DNA from: Distichodus sexfasciatus
Lineage: Eukaryota; Chordata; Actinopteri; Characiformes; Distichodontidae
Direction: 5' to 3'
Assembly: GCA_032718565.1 (NCBI GenBank)
Contig: JAVGVS010000702.1
Span: forward strand, 70,727 to 134,726
Length of the DNA: 64,000 nt
Both the position numbers and the translations under genes were made by a program. Shown in pieces: positions 11,085-22,065 of the stretch. The stretch's first letter is position 1. Every line of letters starts with the position of its first letter. The notes beneath the pieces are model-generated. The model worked only from the letters and a program-made list of their open reading frames with translations, was not told the DNA's origin and did no database searches.

Positions 11085-11663
11085 TTCTCACCATCGACGC
11101 TACTGAGTTGCTCGTCCAGTCTCTGGTCATCTCTAAGTTGGAAGACTGCAACTCTCCACTGACTGGACATCCACTGAAAACAACAAGACCACTTCAACTC
11201 ATCCAAAATTTAGCTGTGAGACTCGTCTACAACGTTCCTAAATTCTCCATACCACACTTCTACTCCGAAACCCCCATGTGGCTGCTCGTATCAGGTTCAA
11301 ATCCTCAACACTCGCCTTAAAGACCAAGAACAGAGCGACACCTCCTTACTTATCACGATTGATCAAGCGCCGTGGTGCTTCTCGTCCTCTCAGAGCGTCA
11401 AGCGCTGCTCACTTCCAACCACTGATACTCAAAATAAGAGGACGACATGGATCAAGACTCTTTGCAGTGTTGGCTGCCCAGTGGTGGAACCAAGTTCCTC
11501 CTGCCATAAGAACGGCTGAGTCCTTTACGTCGTCTGAAGACCCACCTTTTCCAGGAGTATCTCGAGGATGAACTCAACCTCATACATACTGTTTCGGGGT
11601 TTGTTAAGGTGTCTGACACTGTTGTACGTCGCTCTGGATAAGATGTAAATTCATAAACATATT
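11085..11663 (+). pseudogene. L2-clade LINE, 3' end of ORF2, 5'-truncated and frameshifted
   Basis: Conceptual translation gives the C-terminal region of an L2-type ORF2 protein: 'ISKLEDCNSPLTG', 'TTRPLQLIQNLAVRLVYNVP', then in another frame 'VAARIRFKSSTLALKTKN', 'PPYLSRLIKRRGASRPLRA' and 'RLFAVLAAQWWNQVPPAIRT', then a third frame with 'LKTHLFQEYLED'. There are two frameshifts: a small deletion near 11262-11280, where the usual 'LHWLP' block is missing, and another near 11540. The 3' tail contains 'gtacgtcgctctggataag', characteristic of L2 elements. The reverse-transcriptase core and endonuclease are absent, which is ordinary 5' truncation. Not functional. Confidence 0.9.
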
Positions 11664-11704
11664 TTATGCACAAAAAAAAAACAAGTCATTGTGCAAAAAT
11701 ATTT

Positions 11705-11850
11705 GCAAATTTTTGGGCAGTGTCCGGGGACAGTAGCTTGCTCACCATGAGTACCTCAGTGGTACCTTTGCCGGTGCAGGACATGAGCTGGGGACCCTCT
11801 GAGGATGGGGCCAATGCCATAACCGTTACACTATCGACCAGTTGGTGAAC
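11705..11850 (-). mobile_element. SINE-A, inverted, tail lost
   Basis: Minus-strand order from 'gcagtgtccggggacagtag' through 'gtacctcagtggtacctttg' and 'gaccctctgaggatggggcc' to the head complement 'aaccgttacactatcgacc'. It lies head-to-head with the copy at 11932, with ~80 bases between. Confidence 0.8.
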
Positions 11851-11931
11851 CTTTCTGAGTTTTGGTTTTTAGTTTTAACGTGAAAGTGACACGAATCACA
11901 CACGTGGATTGTCCCAGTGTAAGAACACACA

Positions 11932-12170
11932 CTGCATCACAGTTGGTTAGGGAGTTGGTCCCGTGATCAGAAGGTTGTCGGTTCAGGTCCTGGACCGGTA
12001 AAAGGTGCCACTGAGATACTCTTGAGCAAGGTACTGTCCACAAGTATTATTTGTCCCCTTGTCAGCTGCCCACTGCTTCTTCACGGATGGGTCAAATGCA
12101 GAGGTCACATTTGATTGTGGCGCAGTGTGTGCTGTGCTGTGTTCACAATGACAGACAATCCCTCATTCAG
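11932..12170 (+). mobile_element. SINE-A, near full length
   Basis: Head from 'ggttagggagttggtcccgt', B-box relative 'ggttcaggtcct', body 'cagctgcccactgcttcttc', 'cggatgggtcaaatgcagag' and an intact tail 'gtgctgtgttcacaatgaca'. One of the best tails in the window. Confidence 0.85.
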
Positions 12171-12412
12171 TTTGTTGTGTATGTAGTCTTACTAAATATT
12201 AATTTAATCTTAAATTGGTGGTCATGATGTTATGTCTGACGGGTGTGTGTGTGGAGTGGCTCGGAGCAGTTTGGCTGACTTACAGACCTGACGTCAGTCA
12301 ACTGGATGTGTTACACGACAGAGTAAATGCTCTCAGTTGATTACCTGGAGAAGTCATATTAATATTCTGTAGGCTGCAGGAATTTCAGTGTTGTGGGACT
12401 TCACATCCCATA

Positions 12413-12545
12413 GGTGGGTGGGTGTGGGTGTGTGTGTATGTGTGTGTGTGTGTGTGTGTGTGGGGTGTGTGTGTGGGGTGTGTGTGTGTGTGTGTGGGGT
12501 GTGTGTGTGTGTATGTGTGTGTGTGGGGGGGGGGTGAGTGTGTTT
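12413..12545. repeat. (GT)n microsatellite with G-run
   Basis: Compound GT/GGGGTGT repeat ending in a nine-to-ten G run near 12527-12536. Confidence 0.95.
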
Positions 12546-12628
12546 TCATGGTTAAAAGGAAACAGGCAAATTACTTGGCAAAACAATGGTTTTGCCTGTT
12601 CTAAGATGTGATGGAGGAAAACGTCAGG

Positions 12629-12852
12629 CAGAGAGAGAGGGGGAAAGATAGATAGATAAATAGAGAGAGAGAGAGAGAGAGAACGAGGCAAAGTGAAGGG
12701 GAAAGAGAGTAAAAGGGGAGAGAGGGGAAAGAGAGGGAGAGAGAAGGAAAGAAAGGATCGAGGGAGACATAGGCAGGAAAAGCAGCAGAGAGAAAGAGGG
12801 AGTTGGAGGGTGAGAGATGGAGGGACCGGGAGAGAGAGAGGGAGGGAGGGAT
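12629..12852. repeat. Purine-rich (GA)n tract
   Basis: GA-rich, nearly all purine on the plus strand, including an embedded 'gatagatagata' piece. The long opposite-strand Ser/Leu-rich frames are artefacts. Confidence 0.9.
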
Positions 12853-12904
12853 GTTGGTTTGCAGGAGCAGGAAACTCAAGTAAATGGTCCATAAAACTGG
12901 CCAC

Positions 12905-13760
12905 AACACACACTGAACATCTACACTCATGAAACACACAAACACTTAACATCAACACTCACTAAACACACACACACTGAACATCAACACTCACTAAACA
13001 CACACAAACTTAACATCAACACTCACTAAACACACACACGCACACACACACTTAACATCAACACTCACTAAACACACACACTCAACATCAACACTCACTA
13101 AACACACACACACACACACTTAACATCAACACTCACTAAACACACACACATTGAACATCTACACTCACTAAACACACACACGCACACACACACTGAACAT
13201 CAACATTACTAAACACACACACTTAACTTTAACACTCACTAAACACACACACTCATCAACACTCACTAAACATACACACACACACTTAACATCAACACTC
13301 ACTAAACACACACACACTGAACATCTACACTCACTAAACAGACACACACTTAACATCTACAATCACTGAACACATACACCCACACTGAACATCTACACTC
13401 ACTAAACACACACTAAACATCTAAACTCACTAAACACACACACACTTAACATCAACACTCACTAAACACACACACTTAACATCAACACTCACTAAACACA
13501 CACACACACTTAACATCAACACTCACTAAACACACACACACTGAACATCTACACTCACTAAACAGACACACACTTAACATCTACAATCACTGAACAGATA
13601 CACACACACTGAACATCTACACTCAGTAAACACACACACACTCTAAACATCTATACTCACTAAACACACACACTGAACATCAACACTCACTAAACACACA
13701 CACACACTTAACATCAACACTCACACACACACTGAACATCTACACTCACTAAACACACAC
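12905..13760. repeat. CA-rich minisatellite, ~30-base unit
   Basis: About 25 units with the pattern '(ca)n-cttaacatcaacactcactaaa'. Two sub-types alternate: 'aacatcaacactcac' and 'gaacatctacactcac'. Segments at about 13310-13380 and 13540-13600 are near-identical larger blocks, indicating higher-order duplication. Confidence 0.95.
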
Positions 13761-14310
13761 GTGTTTACATTACATGTATGTATGAATATATGAGTATAAA
13801 AATTATACACACACACACACACACCCTGCACTGCGACTGCATTTCTGCCCTTTTTAGAGCCCTGTCTCCCTCCCATGCTGCAGTAGAGGTGTGTGTGTGT
13901 GTGTTATGGCGGAGCTGCCTTGTTCCTCTGACACTTCTTCGGCCTGAGAGCGGTGTGTGTGTGTGTGTGTGTTTGAGGCAAGCGAGTGAGGATTTGGCTC
14001 GCTCTGACTTTTACTGCGTTCCCCGGAGCTTGGCAGATAAAATCTGAAATTCTTACATTCTTGATCCTCTTCCTCCGTCTTTTCCTTTTTTTTCTTCCAG
14101 CCGATGAAAATTGCGTGTTATTTCCAAAAAGCGTCTCTCCTATGGTTTACGTAAGCGCACGAAATATGTTACACATTTCACAAGGCGGCAGTTTGGAAGG
14201 GTGGAGACGCAGCAGCGATTTTTGGAGACGTGAGGAGAACGATGTGTGAAGAGGCCAGATGAGAACGAACGCACAAGTGTGTTTCCCTCCGGACACAACC
14301 CCGATATCAC
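13761..14310. other. No gene seen; three short CA/GT microsatellites
   Basis: (CA)n at about 13806-13824, (GT)n at 13889-13902 and 13953-13972. A pyrimidine-rich run ending in 'cttccag' at 14083-14100 looks like a splice acceptor, but no matching donor-bounded coding exon follows. Confidence 0.4.
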
Positions 14311-14840
14311 TCCAACACACACCAAACACACTGCACGCTCCAAAAACACACACAACATCAAACACACAGCAAACACACTAACACAACAAACACACACACA
14401 TCAAACACACTGCACGCTCCAAACACACACACTCATCAAACACACAGCAAACACACCAACACAACACACATATACCAAACACACTGCATGCTCCAAACAC
14501 ACACACACACACCAAACACACTGCACGCTCCAAACACACACACACACATCCAACACACTGCACACTCCAAACACACACATATCAAACACACAACAAACAC
14601 ACTGCACACTCCAAACACACACACATCAAACACATCAAACACACACTAAACACACTACACGCTCCAAACACACACACACATCGAACACACACCAAACACA
14701 CACATCAAACACACTGCACACTCCAAACACACACACATCAAACACACAACAAACACAACAACACAACAAACACACACACATCAAACACACACTAAACACA
14801 CTGCACACTCCAAACACTGCACAAAACACACACATACACA
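14311..14840. repeat. CA-rich minisatellite ('cactgcacgctccaaacaca' type)
   Basis: Tandem units of variable length (about 25-60 bases) made of '(ca)n', 'atcaaacaca', 'cagcaaacaca' and 'ctgcacgctccaaacaca'. It gives His/Thr-rich frames on plus and Cys/Val-rich frames on minus; neither is a gene. It is distinct from the array at 12905 although both are CA-based. Confidence 0.95.
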
Positions 14841-15189
14841 CTTGCTGAGCATCAAATCAAAGATCATTGGTCAAGGTTGTGTATATACTGTAAATAGATA
14901 TATAATAGCTGCACTACACTATGTATTTCATATATACAGTGTGTGTGTGTATCGTCATAACGAAAAATATCGTCAAATACTGCAAGATCTCGTCACAACC
15001 CTATTAGCTACACTGCAAGTTCAAGTTTTGATCAGAAATGGGCTGATTTCAAACTAGGACAAATTTGAGTAGTGCAGGACGTCCTGAACACAACAACATA
15101 ATACACTTATGGCTGACTTCAACACACACACACACACACACACACGCTAGGATAAGCCTAAAAACAAAGGTATAGAAAAACATCCCAAA
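14841..15189. other. No gene seen; (CA)n at 15121-15144
   Basis: Contains a short 'tatatac'-rich stretch and 'atcgtcataacgaaaaatatcg', a phrase typical of decayed teleost DNA-transposon ends. Nothing assignable. Confidence 0.35.
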
Positions 15190-15355
15190 TTATCTCAGAG
15201 CTGTAAGGGTTAATGAAGATGTTGATTGGATAATGTACAACCTGATGATTTAATAAGATGATTTACACTTCAATTACAGGTTAGAAGCTGATGGTGTGAA
15301 GAGACGCAGGAGGAATCATACGAGAGAGTCCAGTCACTTCACACTAAATACACTG
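15190..15355 (+). repeat. Dispersed repeat shared with 53968-54115
   Basis: The phrases 'gataatgtacaacctgatga', 'ataagatgatttacacttca', 'gttagaagctgatg' and 'tgcaggaggaatca' reappear in reverse complement and matching order at 53968-54115. Similarity extends over roughly 150 bases with a few small gaps. Family unknown. Confidence 0.75.
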
Positions 15356-15498
15356 CACTTGCACTTGACTTTTCATCTTTTTCAGTCAAATAACACACCA
15401 TATTCCATGTGAAAGTCAAAGTCAAAGTAAACTTTGTCATCTCTGCTATATATTGTACAGATATATAGAGAGACGAGACGACGTGGCTCCAGTTTTTA

Positions 15499-16055
15499 CT
15501 AGTGTTGTAAAGACCACCTTATCTGAGACCAAGACCTGACCAAGACCAGAGGGGGTCAAGACCGAGACAAGTCCAAGGCTCTGAGGGGCCGAGACCGAGT
15601 CGAGACCGGACAAATGGGCGTTTTACACCACATGACAAATAAGTGGAACATGCAAAGCCTAAGCACTCTCAAAAAGAGCTGAATGAAGGAAACAAAATGT
15701 TTATTCATTACTTCTCTCTTGACTATTCTCTTACATTGCAATAATCAGAAAACAGAACAAAGAACATCAAACATTCAACATTTGAATTGTAAAATCCCAA
15801 AACCCAGCAAATCCAAAATATACTGAAGCTTGTCGACTCCATCAACAAGTAGGAGTAATATAGTAATTATGGTCAGAAACGATAAAGTACAGAGTTTACA
15901 GTGCGTGTGTGAAGGTGGCGGGTCGGGTAACCGCGGTCAGCACTAACTTCATTGGTGCACTTGAAGTAAGAAGTTATCCAATCCGACATTGAACAGCTCA
16001 TTAATAATAATATTCTCTTTGTCCAAGTCCATGACAAGACCGAGTACAAATGTGT
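15499..16055. mobile_element. TIR-I non-autonomous DNA transposon, second copy
   Basis: Left end 'ctagtgttgtaaagaccacc', then 'gagaccaagacctgacc' and 'ttttacaccacatgacaaat', the last also present in the copy at 8917 (at 9041). Later it shares 'ctttgtccaagtccatgac' (9828 in the first copy) and 'gaccgagtacaaat'. The expected right end is interrupted at about 16055 by the 'tagtatac' repeat; 'ctacaacacta' at about 16371 could be the displaced right terminus. Confidence 0.75.
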
Positions 16056-16376
16056 ATAGTATAGTATACTTGAAGTTCATTTTATTAAGTATGCTTGAGT
16101 ATAAGTATAGCAAGTATACTACAGACCATGTACCATGTACCTTGTAGTGTACTAGAAAGTATACTAATTTTGTAAGATTACAAAAGTATACTTTTAGACT
16201 TTGTAGACTTTTATTTATACATATCAGTATAAGTCAAGTATACTTCACTATACTATTCTTAAGCATATAAAATATAGTATAGAAAAAGTAAACTTCAAGT
16301 ATACTGCCTCAGTTTTAGTATATAATAAGTATACTCGTAGTACACTTGAATAAACTACTTTTTGCTAAGGGCTACA
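16055..16376. repeat. 'tagtatacttga' dispersed AT-rich repeat
   Basis: Dense in 'agtatact' in both orientations, with ends that pair as an imperfect inverted repeat ('agtatacttgaagttcattt' near the start; 'gtacacttgaataaac' near the end). It resembles a short non-autonomous DNA element widespread in otophysan fish, and sits inside or directly after TIR-I copy 2. Confidence 0.6.
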
Positions 16377-17185
16377 ACACTACAAATAAGGCACACAGAA
16401 TAAACAATATATTTAAAAAAATACACAATATACATTTTAAACTAGGAATGGAATATTAAATATAACTTTAAACTAGAACTAGAAGTAGAGGAGAGACAGT
16501 TTGGCTGCAGTATTACCTACAAAAGTGGAAGTTGACTTTTACACTGGATGTGCAGGAGGTTGGAAACAGTTTCAACATGAGAAATTCTATATCCAGGCTT
16601 TTAATAAAACAGTATTCTTAAAAAGTCTGACTAACATTTAAGTTTTGCAGATATTTTAACAGTAGTGGAGAACCAGGGTCTGAGCAATATTTTTCAATAA
16701 TTTGTGTAGAAACAGTTAGAAAGTGACCAGTGATATATACATTCAATGTTCGATGGTTGTGCATGAAGTGCATGAAGTTAAAAGTGCTAAAATCTCATCT
16801 CAACCCAGTCTCGTGTATCGTCTCGTGTGGTAGCTACTTTATTAAAACAGTAGCACGACTATAACTTAGCTACTCTTTAATCAGAAGCAGTAACTTCAGC
16901 TTAGCTACTTTTCATCATAAGTGTCTTGTAGCTTGAAAAGCAGTTTCCTCAAAGCTCTTTCTCTTCAGGAGAAGCGAGACGGTCGTAGATCTCGTGCAGG
17001 TCGGAGTGTAAAACGAGTGTTGGGGCGAGTAAAAGTGTCCTTGAGAGACCCGGCCTTTACGAGCAGCCCCATGTTTTCTGTTTTAAACGCCGTAACGTTT
17101 TATGAGGTGAAACATGGGTCTCACTCTTACCTGAGAAACGCCCGGCCCACGGCGAAGCCCGGATTGGATCCAGATGCTCCCTGAC
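16377..17185. other. Decayed transposon-end sequences; no gene
   Basis: 16795-16825 holds 'acccagtctcgtgtatcgtc', the reverse complement of a phrase at 53364-53395, so it is a shared transposon end. 16828-16925 carries repeated 'tagctact' words also seen at 41275-41420. An 87-codon frame at 16921-17184 has no recognisable domain. Confidence 0.45.
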
Positions 17186-17191
17186 CGGTGG

Positions 17192-17260
17192 CCTCAAACA
17201 CACACACACACACACACACACTTATGCATACATTTATACACACACACACTCACACACATC
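17192..17260. repeat. (CA)n microsatellite pair
   Basis: Two CA runs separated by 'ttatgcatacatttata'. A further CA run lies at 17505-17523. Confidence 0.9.
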
Positions 17261-17524
17261 CCCTCTGACCTCAGAGGCCGGCCGTGTTCTCGCTCGGTGA
17301 TATATTTCCGATAAGACGCTCTCCTGTTTCGCAGCAATCTTACACTAAGACAACACAAAGCTGGACATATAGACTTTCTCTGAAAGCTTTGGCCTAATTA
17401 ATTAATCAGTGAGCTCATATAATTAACAGACTCTTATCATAATATCAACACACTCATTTCCTCACTGCGCTCCAGTTTCAGTTAGGACTCAGGAGCATGT
17501 CGAAGACACACACACACACACACT

Positions 17525-18000
17525 CAAGTGGGTAAAGTCACACGTGTAGTATTATGATAATTATAATCGTCTGTTTTATCAGCCGCTGATTCTGCGGTGC
17601 TCATTGTTGTGGCAAATGGCATAATATTTTAATTTTGAATTTCTGTTCAGCTGTTAGCATTTATTTCGGAAATTCAAGTCCTGACTTGCTGACACTTTAA
17701 ATTGTATACTCTATTGTCTTCTGGATAAATGTTATTATAAAATGTTAAATTATTATATATTATTATACTATACAAATATACAAAGATTATTATTAGCATT
17801 TTTTAGCTACATATATATGTATATGTATATATACACGCAACCGAATATTACAGCTCTACAAGTCCTACATGTATATATACTTTATAGCAAGTACAATTAG
17901 ATTTTTACTACACAACTTTCACTTGTATCTGTACTTTGACTAAAGTAGTGGAGCTCTGTACGTTATCCATTTTGCATACTTTTTAAAAGCTCATCATCTG
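17525..18000. other. No feature recognised
   Basis: AT-rich sequence with a 'tatatatgtatatg' patch at 17810-17840. 17900-17950 includes 'tactttgactaaagtagtgg', wording common at ends of decayed hAT-like fish repeats; not assignable. Confidence 0.35.
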
Positions 18001-18720
18001 TGATGGTGTGTTGCAAGTTACTTCCAAAATGTACATTACTCCTGGATTAATTTTGAGTTACTCTGACCAAAATTACCTCAGAAGTATGTCGTTCTAAAAT
18101 GGTGAAATGTAGTTTAGCGCAGTTCATTCTACATCCAGTGGGGGGCGATAATGATGTAGCTATACACGCTGTAGGAAATAGCTCTTTTACTAACTCAGTT
18201 TTTCTGTTGTGCCACACATGTCGTGGTGTTTTTAAGGGCATGTTCACACGTACACGGGTATTTCTGAAAATTTTCTTTTCTTTTCTTTTTTTTATCACGT
18301 CCACACGAGCACGTTTTCCAAAATATCTCCATCCACATGCAATCGCAAAAAACGCTGTCAAAAGCATGCCTTGCATTGTAGATGAAAACCTAACGTAGAC
18401 ACGGCACATACTCTGACGTCAAATGAGTGGGGCACAGTCTGACGCGAAACGGTCCGTTTTTCAAAATCCTCGTTTTTCTTTTCCATACCTAAACACAGTA
18501 ACGGATTCTTCAAAAATATCCGTTTTCACTGACCCAAAACGCTGTTTACGTGTGGACATGGCCTAAAATAAAAACAAAACTCAATTTCAGGTTAAAAGTG
18601 TGTTGCAATGTGTGTTACTTAAAAAAATATGTAACGAGTATAATGTTGCTGAAAATGAATTATTAATGCTGTTACAGCAAAAAGTAATGTTACTCCCGAC
18701 ACTGGTGATCGTGCAGCTAA
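18000..18720. mobile_element. Decayed repeat containing a nested MITE
   Basis: The flanks 18008-18100 ('gtgttgcaagttact') and 18598-18710 ('gtgttgcaatgtgtgttact', 'gtaatgttactcccgacact') share wording with each other and resemble ends of one older element, with a younger element between them at 18232-18567. The outer element is weakly supported. Confidence 0.45.
18232..18567. mobile_element. MITE with ~26-base terminal inverted repeats
   Basis: The left end reads 'ttaagggcatgttcacacgt'. The complement of the right end reads 'tttaggccatgtccacacgt'. The match continues for about six more bases with one change. The 336-base length, the 'cacacgtgtggacatggcc' style ends and the absence of a coding frame fit a non-autonomous TIR transposon of the fish type that starts 'gggcctgtccacacg'. 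Superfamily not assigned. Confidence 0.75.
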
Positions 18721-18999
18721 AAAGATTCCCTTTTTGTTTAACTGGCTATTAACTTTAGGAGGAAAATCATGTTCGTCACACGTGGTGCAGTTGGCATTCG
18801 CTTCCAGCTGGCACCGGTTGCTTTTTCGAGCACGGCACTTCTGTAAATAGAGCAAACGCTTAGTCTCAGCACGGTGGGTCCTCAAATCATACCTTAATTC
18901 AGGGATCTGACCGCTGATTGGAAATAAACGTAATGTTTTTTTCTCTCTCTCTCCCAGCATAGAGAGAAAGCCACTGGCCGTCCTCCAAAGCATCTCAGC
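18721..18999. other. No feature recognised
   Basis: Contains the bulk of a 124-codon minus-strand open frame (18619-18993) that overlaps repeat sequence at its end and has no recognisable domain. Confidence 0.35.
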
Positions 19000-19660
19000 G
19001 TAAATGCAGTTAAAGACGTGCAGCCGTCCCTACAACCCCTTCGAGCTGTAGGAGATTAAAAAACGCAGAGCCAAAAATCTCTCCAGCAGTTTGGACACAA
19101 ACGCTCCGTATTCCTGCTTAAATGCCCCAAATTACCCTCGGCATTCCCGGGCAGAGGCCTGTGGCCCATAAGGTCCTGCCTTCAATTTTTTAAATTTCAT
19201 TTATATTTATTTTTTATTAATATTATTTTCATGGAAGCTGGCACGACGTCGACGGGAGCCGAATAAGAAAGGCATTCTGCTTTCGCAAATAATAACGTTA
19301 ATGGAATAACTTCTGGCTCAGCCCCTAAATATCGCTGTTTAAAGCGCCGTGGCGGCGGTGAACGCTGATATGAGCTATTAAATACAACGTTGTGGAGGGT
19401 TCAATGTTTGGTAATTGATGTCAGGCCTCAGGGAGTTTGAGAACAAGCGAAACGCTCGGGATAATAAATGAACCCCCGTTTAGACCTGCAGGCTCGGACG
19501 CTGTGGGTAATGCTTGGGGCTTTTTAAATTTCTTCCTCATTTTCCGAGGGGCCTGTTAATGCAAATAAAAGTTTATTGGGCTTGTAAAGTGCCCACTGTG
19601 AGGGTACATGGCTTCTGTGGATTAGACATGAGAAAGTGAGGTCAAGAATGACCCGAGAGT
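19000..19660. other. Candidate conserved non-coding element (unproven)
   Basis: Repeat-free block with long AT cores ('ttttttaaatttcatttata', 'tttttattaatattatttt') set in GC-richer shoulders, and an octamer-like POU motif 'atgcaaat' at 19559-19566. This texture is typical of developmental enhancers near regulatory genes, but I have no comparative data. No open frame of note crosses it. Confidence 0.3.
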
Positions 19661-20336
19661 GACCTGGTTTTCCCTCCCGAAACTCAGCAGCAAAAAAGTC
19701 TTATTATAAATTAAAACAAAGTTGGCTGATGTTTTATCATAAATTGTATGACAACCACAAATTCCACCTTCCAGACTAATTTGCAGTTTTTAATTTGTTA
19801 TTTTTGCTTTTATAAGACGGTTTGGTTATTTTAGTGTTTTAAAACTAGAAAATCAGCACCGATATCCCTTTTAGTACGTTTTACAGCTTTCAGGTCAACA
19901 AATATTTATACGAGTCCAGATTAATGTAGAGACAATAAGGTTTAGGTTTAGGTTAGGTTTAGGCCTAATGAAATCTATCAAGTCTCTTAAAATGATAACG
20001 TTAATTTGTGAATTTGTGAACAAAATCATGACAATATTTTTGTTTGTTCCTAAAGTTTAGTTGATAATAAAAATTAGGATGAAGACGAATATATTTTTGC
20101 TCTATTAATATTAGAACATATCACACACATTCATGATATTTTGCCTTAAACATGAGAGATTTACATCAACTTCCTCCATAACTTTGGCAAACTCTTTTTG
20201 CGTTCACCCCACATTGAATTTTTAGCTTGTTAACAAGTGTTTAGAGCAAAGCCTTGCCGATGACCATTGCTGTCTGCATTTTGGAGATTCTTTTCAACTT
20301 GTAACTAACAAAAACAAAAAACTGTTGTTTAATTTG
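19661..20336. other. No feature recognised
   Basis: AT-rich. Contains a short 'ggtttaggtttaggttaggt' telomere-like patch at 19949-19970. Confidence 0.4.
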
Positions 20337-20515
20337 GTCAGTTACAGTGTAGCGTTTAGGGACTTCACCCGTCAGTTCACATTCCGGAACTGTAAAGGTA
20401 CCACTGCGGTACTCATGCACAAGCTACCGTCCCCAAGCACTGCTCCTCGGGAGCTGTCAAAAAAGCCGCGTGCCGTGCTGTGTTCACAATGACTTATAAT
20501 CACCTCACTCACAAA
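20337..20515 (+). mobile_element. SINE-A, internally deleted
   Basis: Head 'agtgtagcgtttagggactt', linker 'gtaaaggtaccactgcggta', spacer 'ctaccgtccccaagcactgc', then directly the tail 'cgtgctgtgttcacaatgac'. The 'tcaaatgcagaggtcacatt' segment is missing. The B box is degraded ('gttcacattccgg'). Confidence 0.8.
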
Positions 20516-20587
20516 ATGTTTAGAGCAAAGCCTCACTGATGATGTGTTCAACCGCTGTCCTTGTCCCAAATTAGTTCTAAATTAGGA

Positions 20588-20815
20588 CAAATTCGCCCAG
20601 CGATCGTAAGGTTGTTGGTTCAAATCCCGGTAACGGTACTACTGAAGTACTCATGAGCAAGGTACCGTCCCCAAGCACTGCTCCCTGGGTGCTGCCAAAA
20701 ATTAGCTGCCCACTGCTGCTTCACATATGGGTCAAATGCGTAGGTCAAATTTGGTTGTGGTGCACTGCGTGCTGCATTCACAATGTCAAATAATCCCTTA
20801 AATTCACTTAAATTG
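20588..20815 (+). mobile_element. SINE-A, near full length
   Basis: B box 'ggttcaaatcccgg', then 'actactgaagtactcatgag', 'aaggtaccgtccccaagcac', 'tgcccactgctgcttcacat', 'caaatttggttgtggtgcac' and a tail 'cattcacaatgtcaaataat'. The A-box part of the head is mostly lost. Confidence 0.85.
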
Positions 20816-21017
20816 TTACCAGTAATACCTTGAGATTCGAGGCAAAAATGGTGATTTGTGCTTTCTGAGCTATTTACTTCTTCCACTATTGAAAACCAAC
20901 ATCAGACATTTGATAAACGTCGATATTTTGCGTTTAAGACGTAACACGCTTGCTTCATCTGGCCATCCCAAGAGAAAAGTCCACAAAATATTTGCATTCA
21001 GACCTTCTCACGCAACG

Positions 21018-21058
21018 TGCCGTGCTGTGTTCACAAAGAAAAATAATCGCTCACTTAA
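21018..21058 (+). mobile_element. SINE-A tail fragment
   Basis: 'cgtgccgtgctgtgttcaca' then a diverged tail. About 40 bases only. Confidence 0.6.
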
Positions 21059-21825
21059 ATTCGCTTAATGTGACGTGTTATTGCTCAATAACAGAGATAC
21101 CATGCATCGTTAATATGCAAATATCATTGTTCGTAATAATTGTCATTTCACAAGCTATCGTAACTACACATTTAAGATGTGTACATTGAAACAGCCTAAA
21201 AATCGCTTGACATTACTCAAAATTGTGAGCAAGTGGTACAGAGGTTCCTTTGTCACAATGTAGATGTAATGTAAGTGAACACACACACTTTCTCACACAC
21301 ACACACTAATAATTAGGGTTGGTCCAAAGCCGTGGCCCTAACGACGATGCTCCCATGAGGCTCGGCGTCATTATGGTGCTTAGAAACGTCTTGTTTCTTT
21401 ACCATCGACCTCCGCATTCCTAGAACAGGTGCATTCCACTGAACGTTTCACACACACGTAGTAATCATAAAGCTGCTCCTAAATCCCGTTGCTTCACCTC
21501 CATGCCAATCACACACTCCGGCTCCAAATTGATTGCAGGTTTCTCCGACACACTCCTGCGGATTTTGAGGAGATGCAGGTGAATGTAAAATTCCTGACGG
21601 TGTCAAAACACAGACACACCCTCTAATCAAGTCTGACTTACCATCACACATTTCTGCACGAATAGCCGAATGGAACGGCCTCTTAAAGACGGGAGAGGAG
21701 GAAAAAGAAAACGAGAGTGGTATGAAGCAGCAGAATTAGATTTCGAACGAATCTGACACTACGGCGTTTTATAGAATTAATTATTAACATTTTTCTTATA
21801 ATTATAATTACATTAAATGAAATAA
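21059..21825. other. No gene seen; (CA)n at 21283-21306
   Basis: Otherwise unique-looking sequence with short frames only. Confidence 0.4.
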
Positions 21826-22065
21826 ATGAGTGAAATGAGTGAACTTTACTTCAATTCAGTCATGCTGATGACACACTTTCACCTTCTCTTGAAAAAAAAT
21901 GACTCGAGTGTTGTAATCCTTGTCACAAAATGTTTAGATGAGATTAAAAGATGGATGAATGCCAAATTTTTCAAGTTAAATGATGACAAATGTGAAGTGA
22001 CTTTATTTGGTCCACAAAATCGAAAAACACTCTTTACACAAAAACAAACCTGCAGCGAGTTTTTG
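21826..22065 (+). pseudogene. LINE reverse-transcriptase palm fragment (L2/CR1 clade)
   Basis: An 'HADDT' reading at about 21859-21874 ('catgctgatgacaca') corresponds to the catalytic YADD box of non-LTR reverse transcriptases, with Tyr replaced by His. After a frameshift the next frame reads 'CLDEIKRWMNAKFFKLNDDK' followed by 'CEVTLFGPQNR', which matches the block after YADD in L2-like elements. Only about 80 residues remain. It is a separate insertion from the fragment at 11085, which covers a later part of the protein. Not functional. Confidence 0.8.

Noticed and set aside
14050..14105. Splice-acceptor-like pyrimidine run ending 'cttccag'
   Set aside because: No donor-bounded open segment follows at exon-like distance.
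14246..14848. 200-codon His/Thr-rich ORF
   Set aside because: Translation of a CA-rich minisatellite.
18120..18150. Possible CTCF site ('ccagtggggggcga')
   Set aside because: Two core positions differ from the consensus; a similar weak match occurs near 38175. Both are too weak to annotate.
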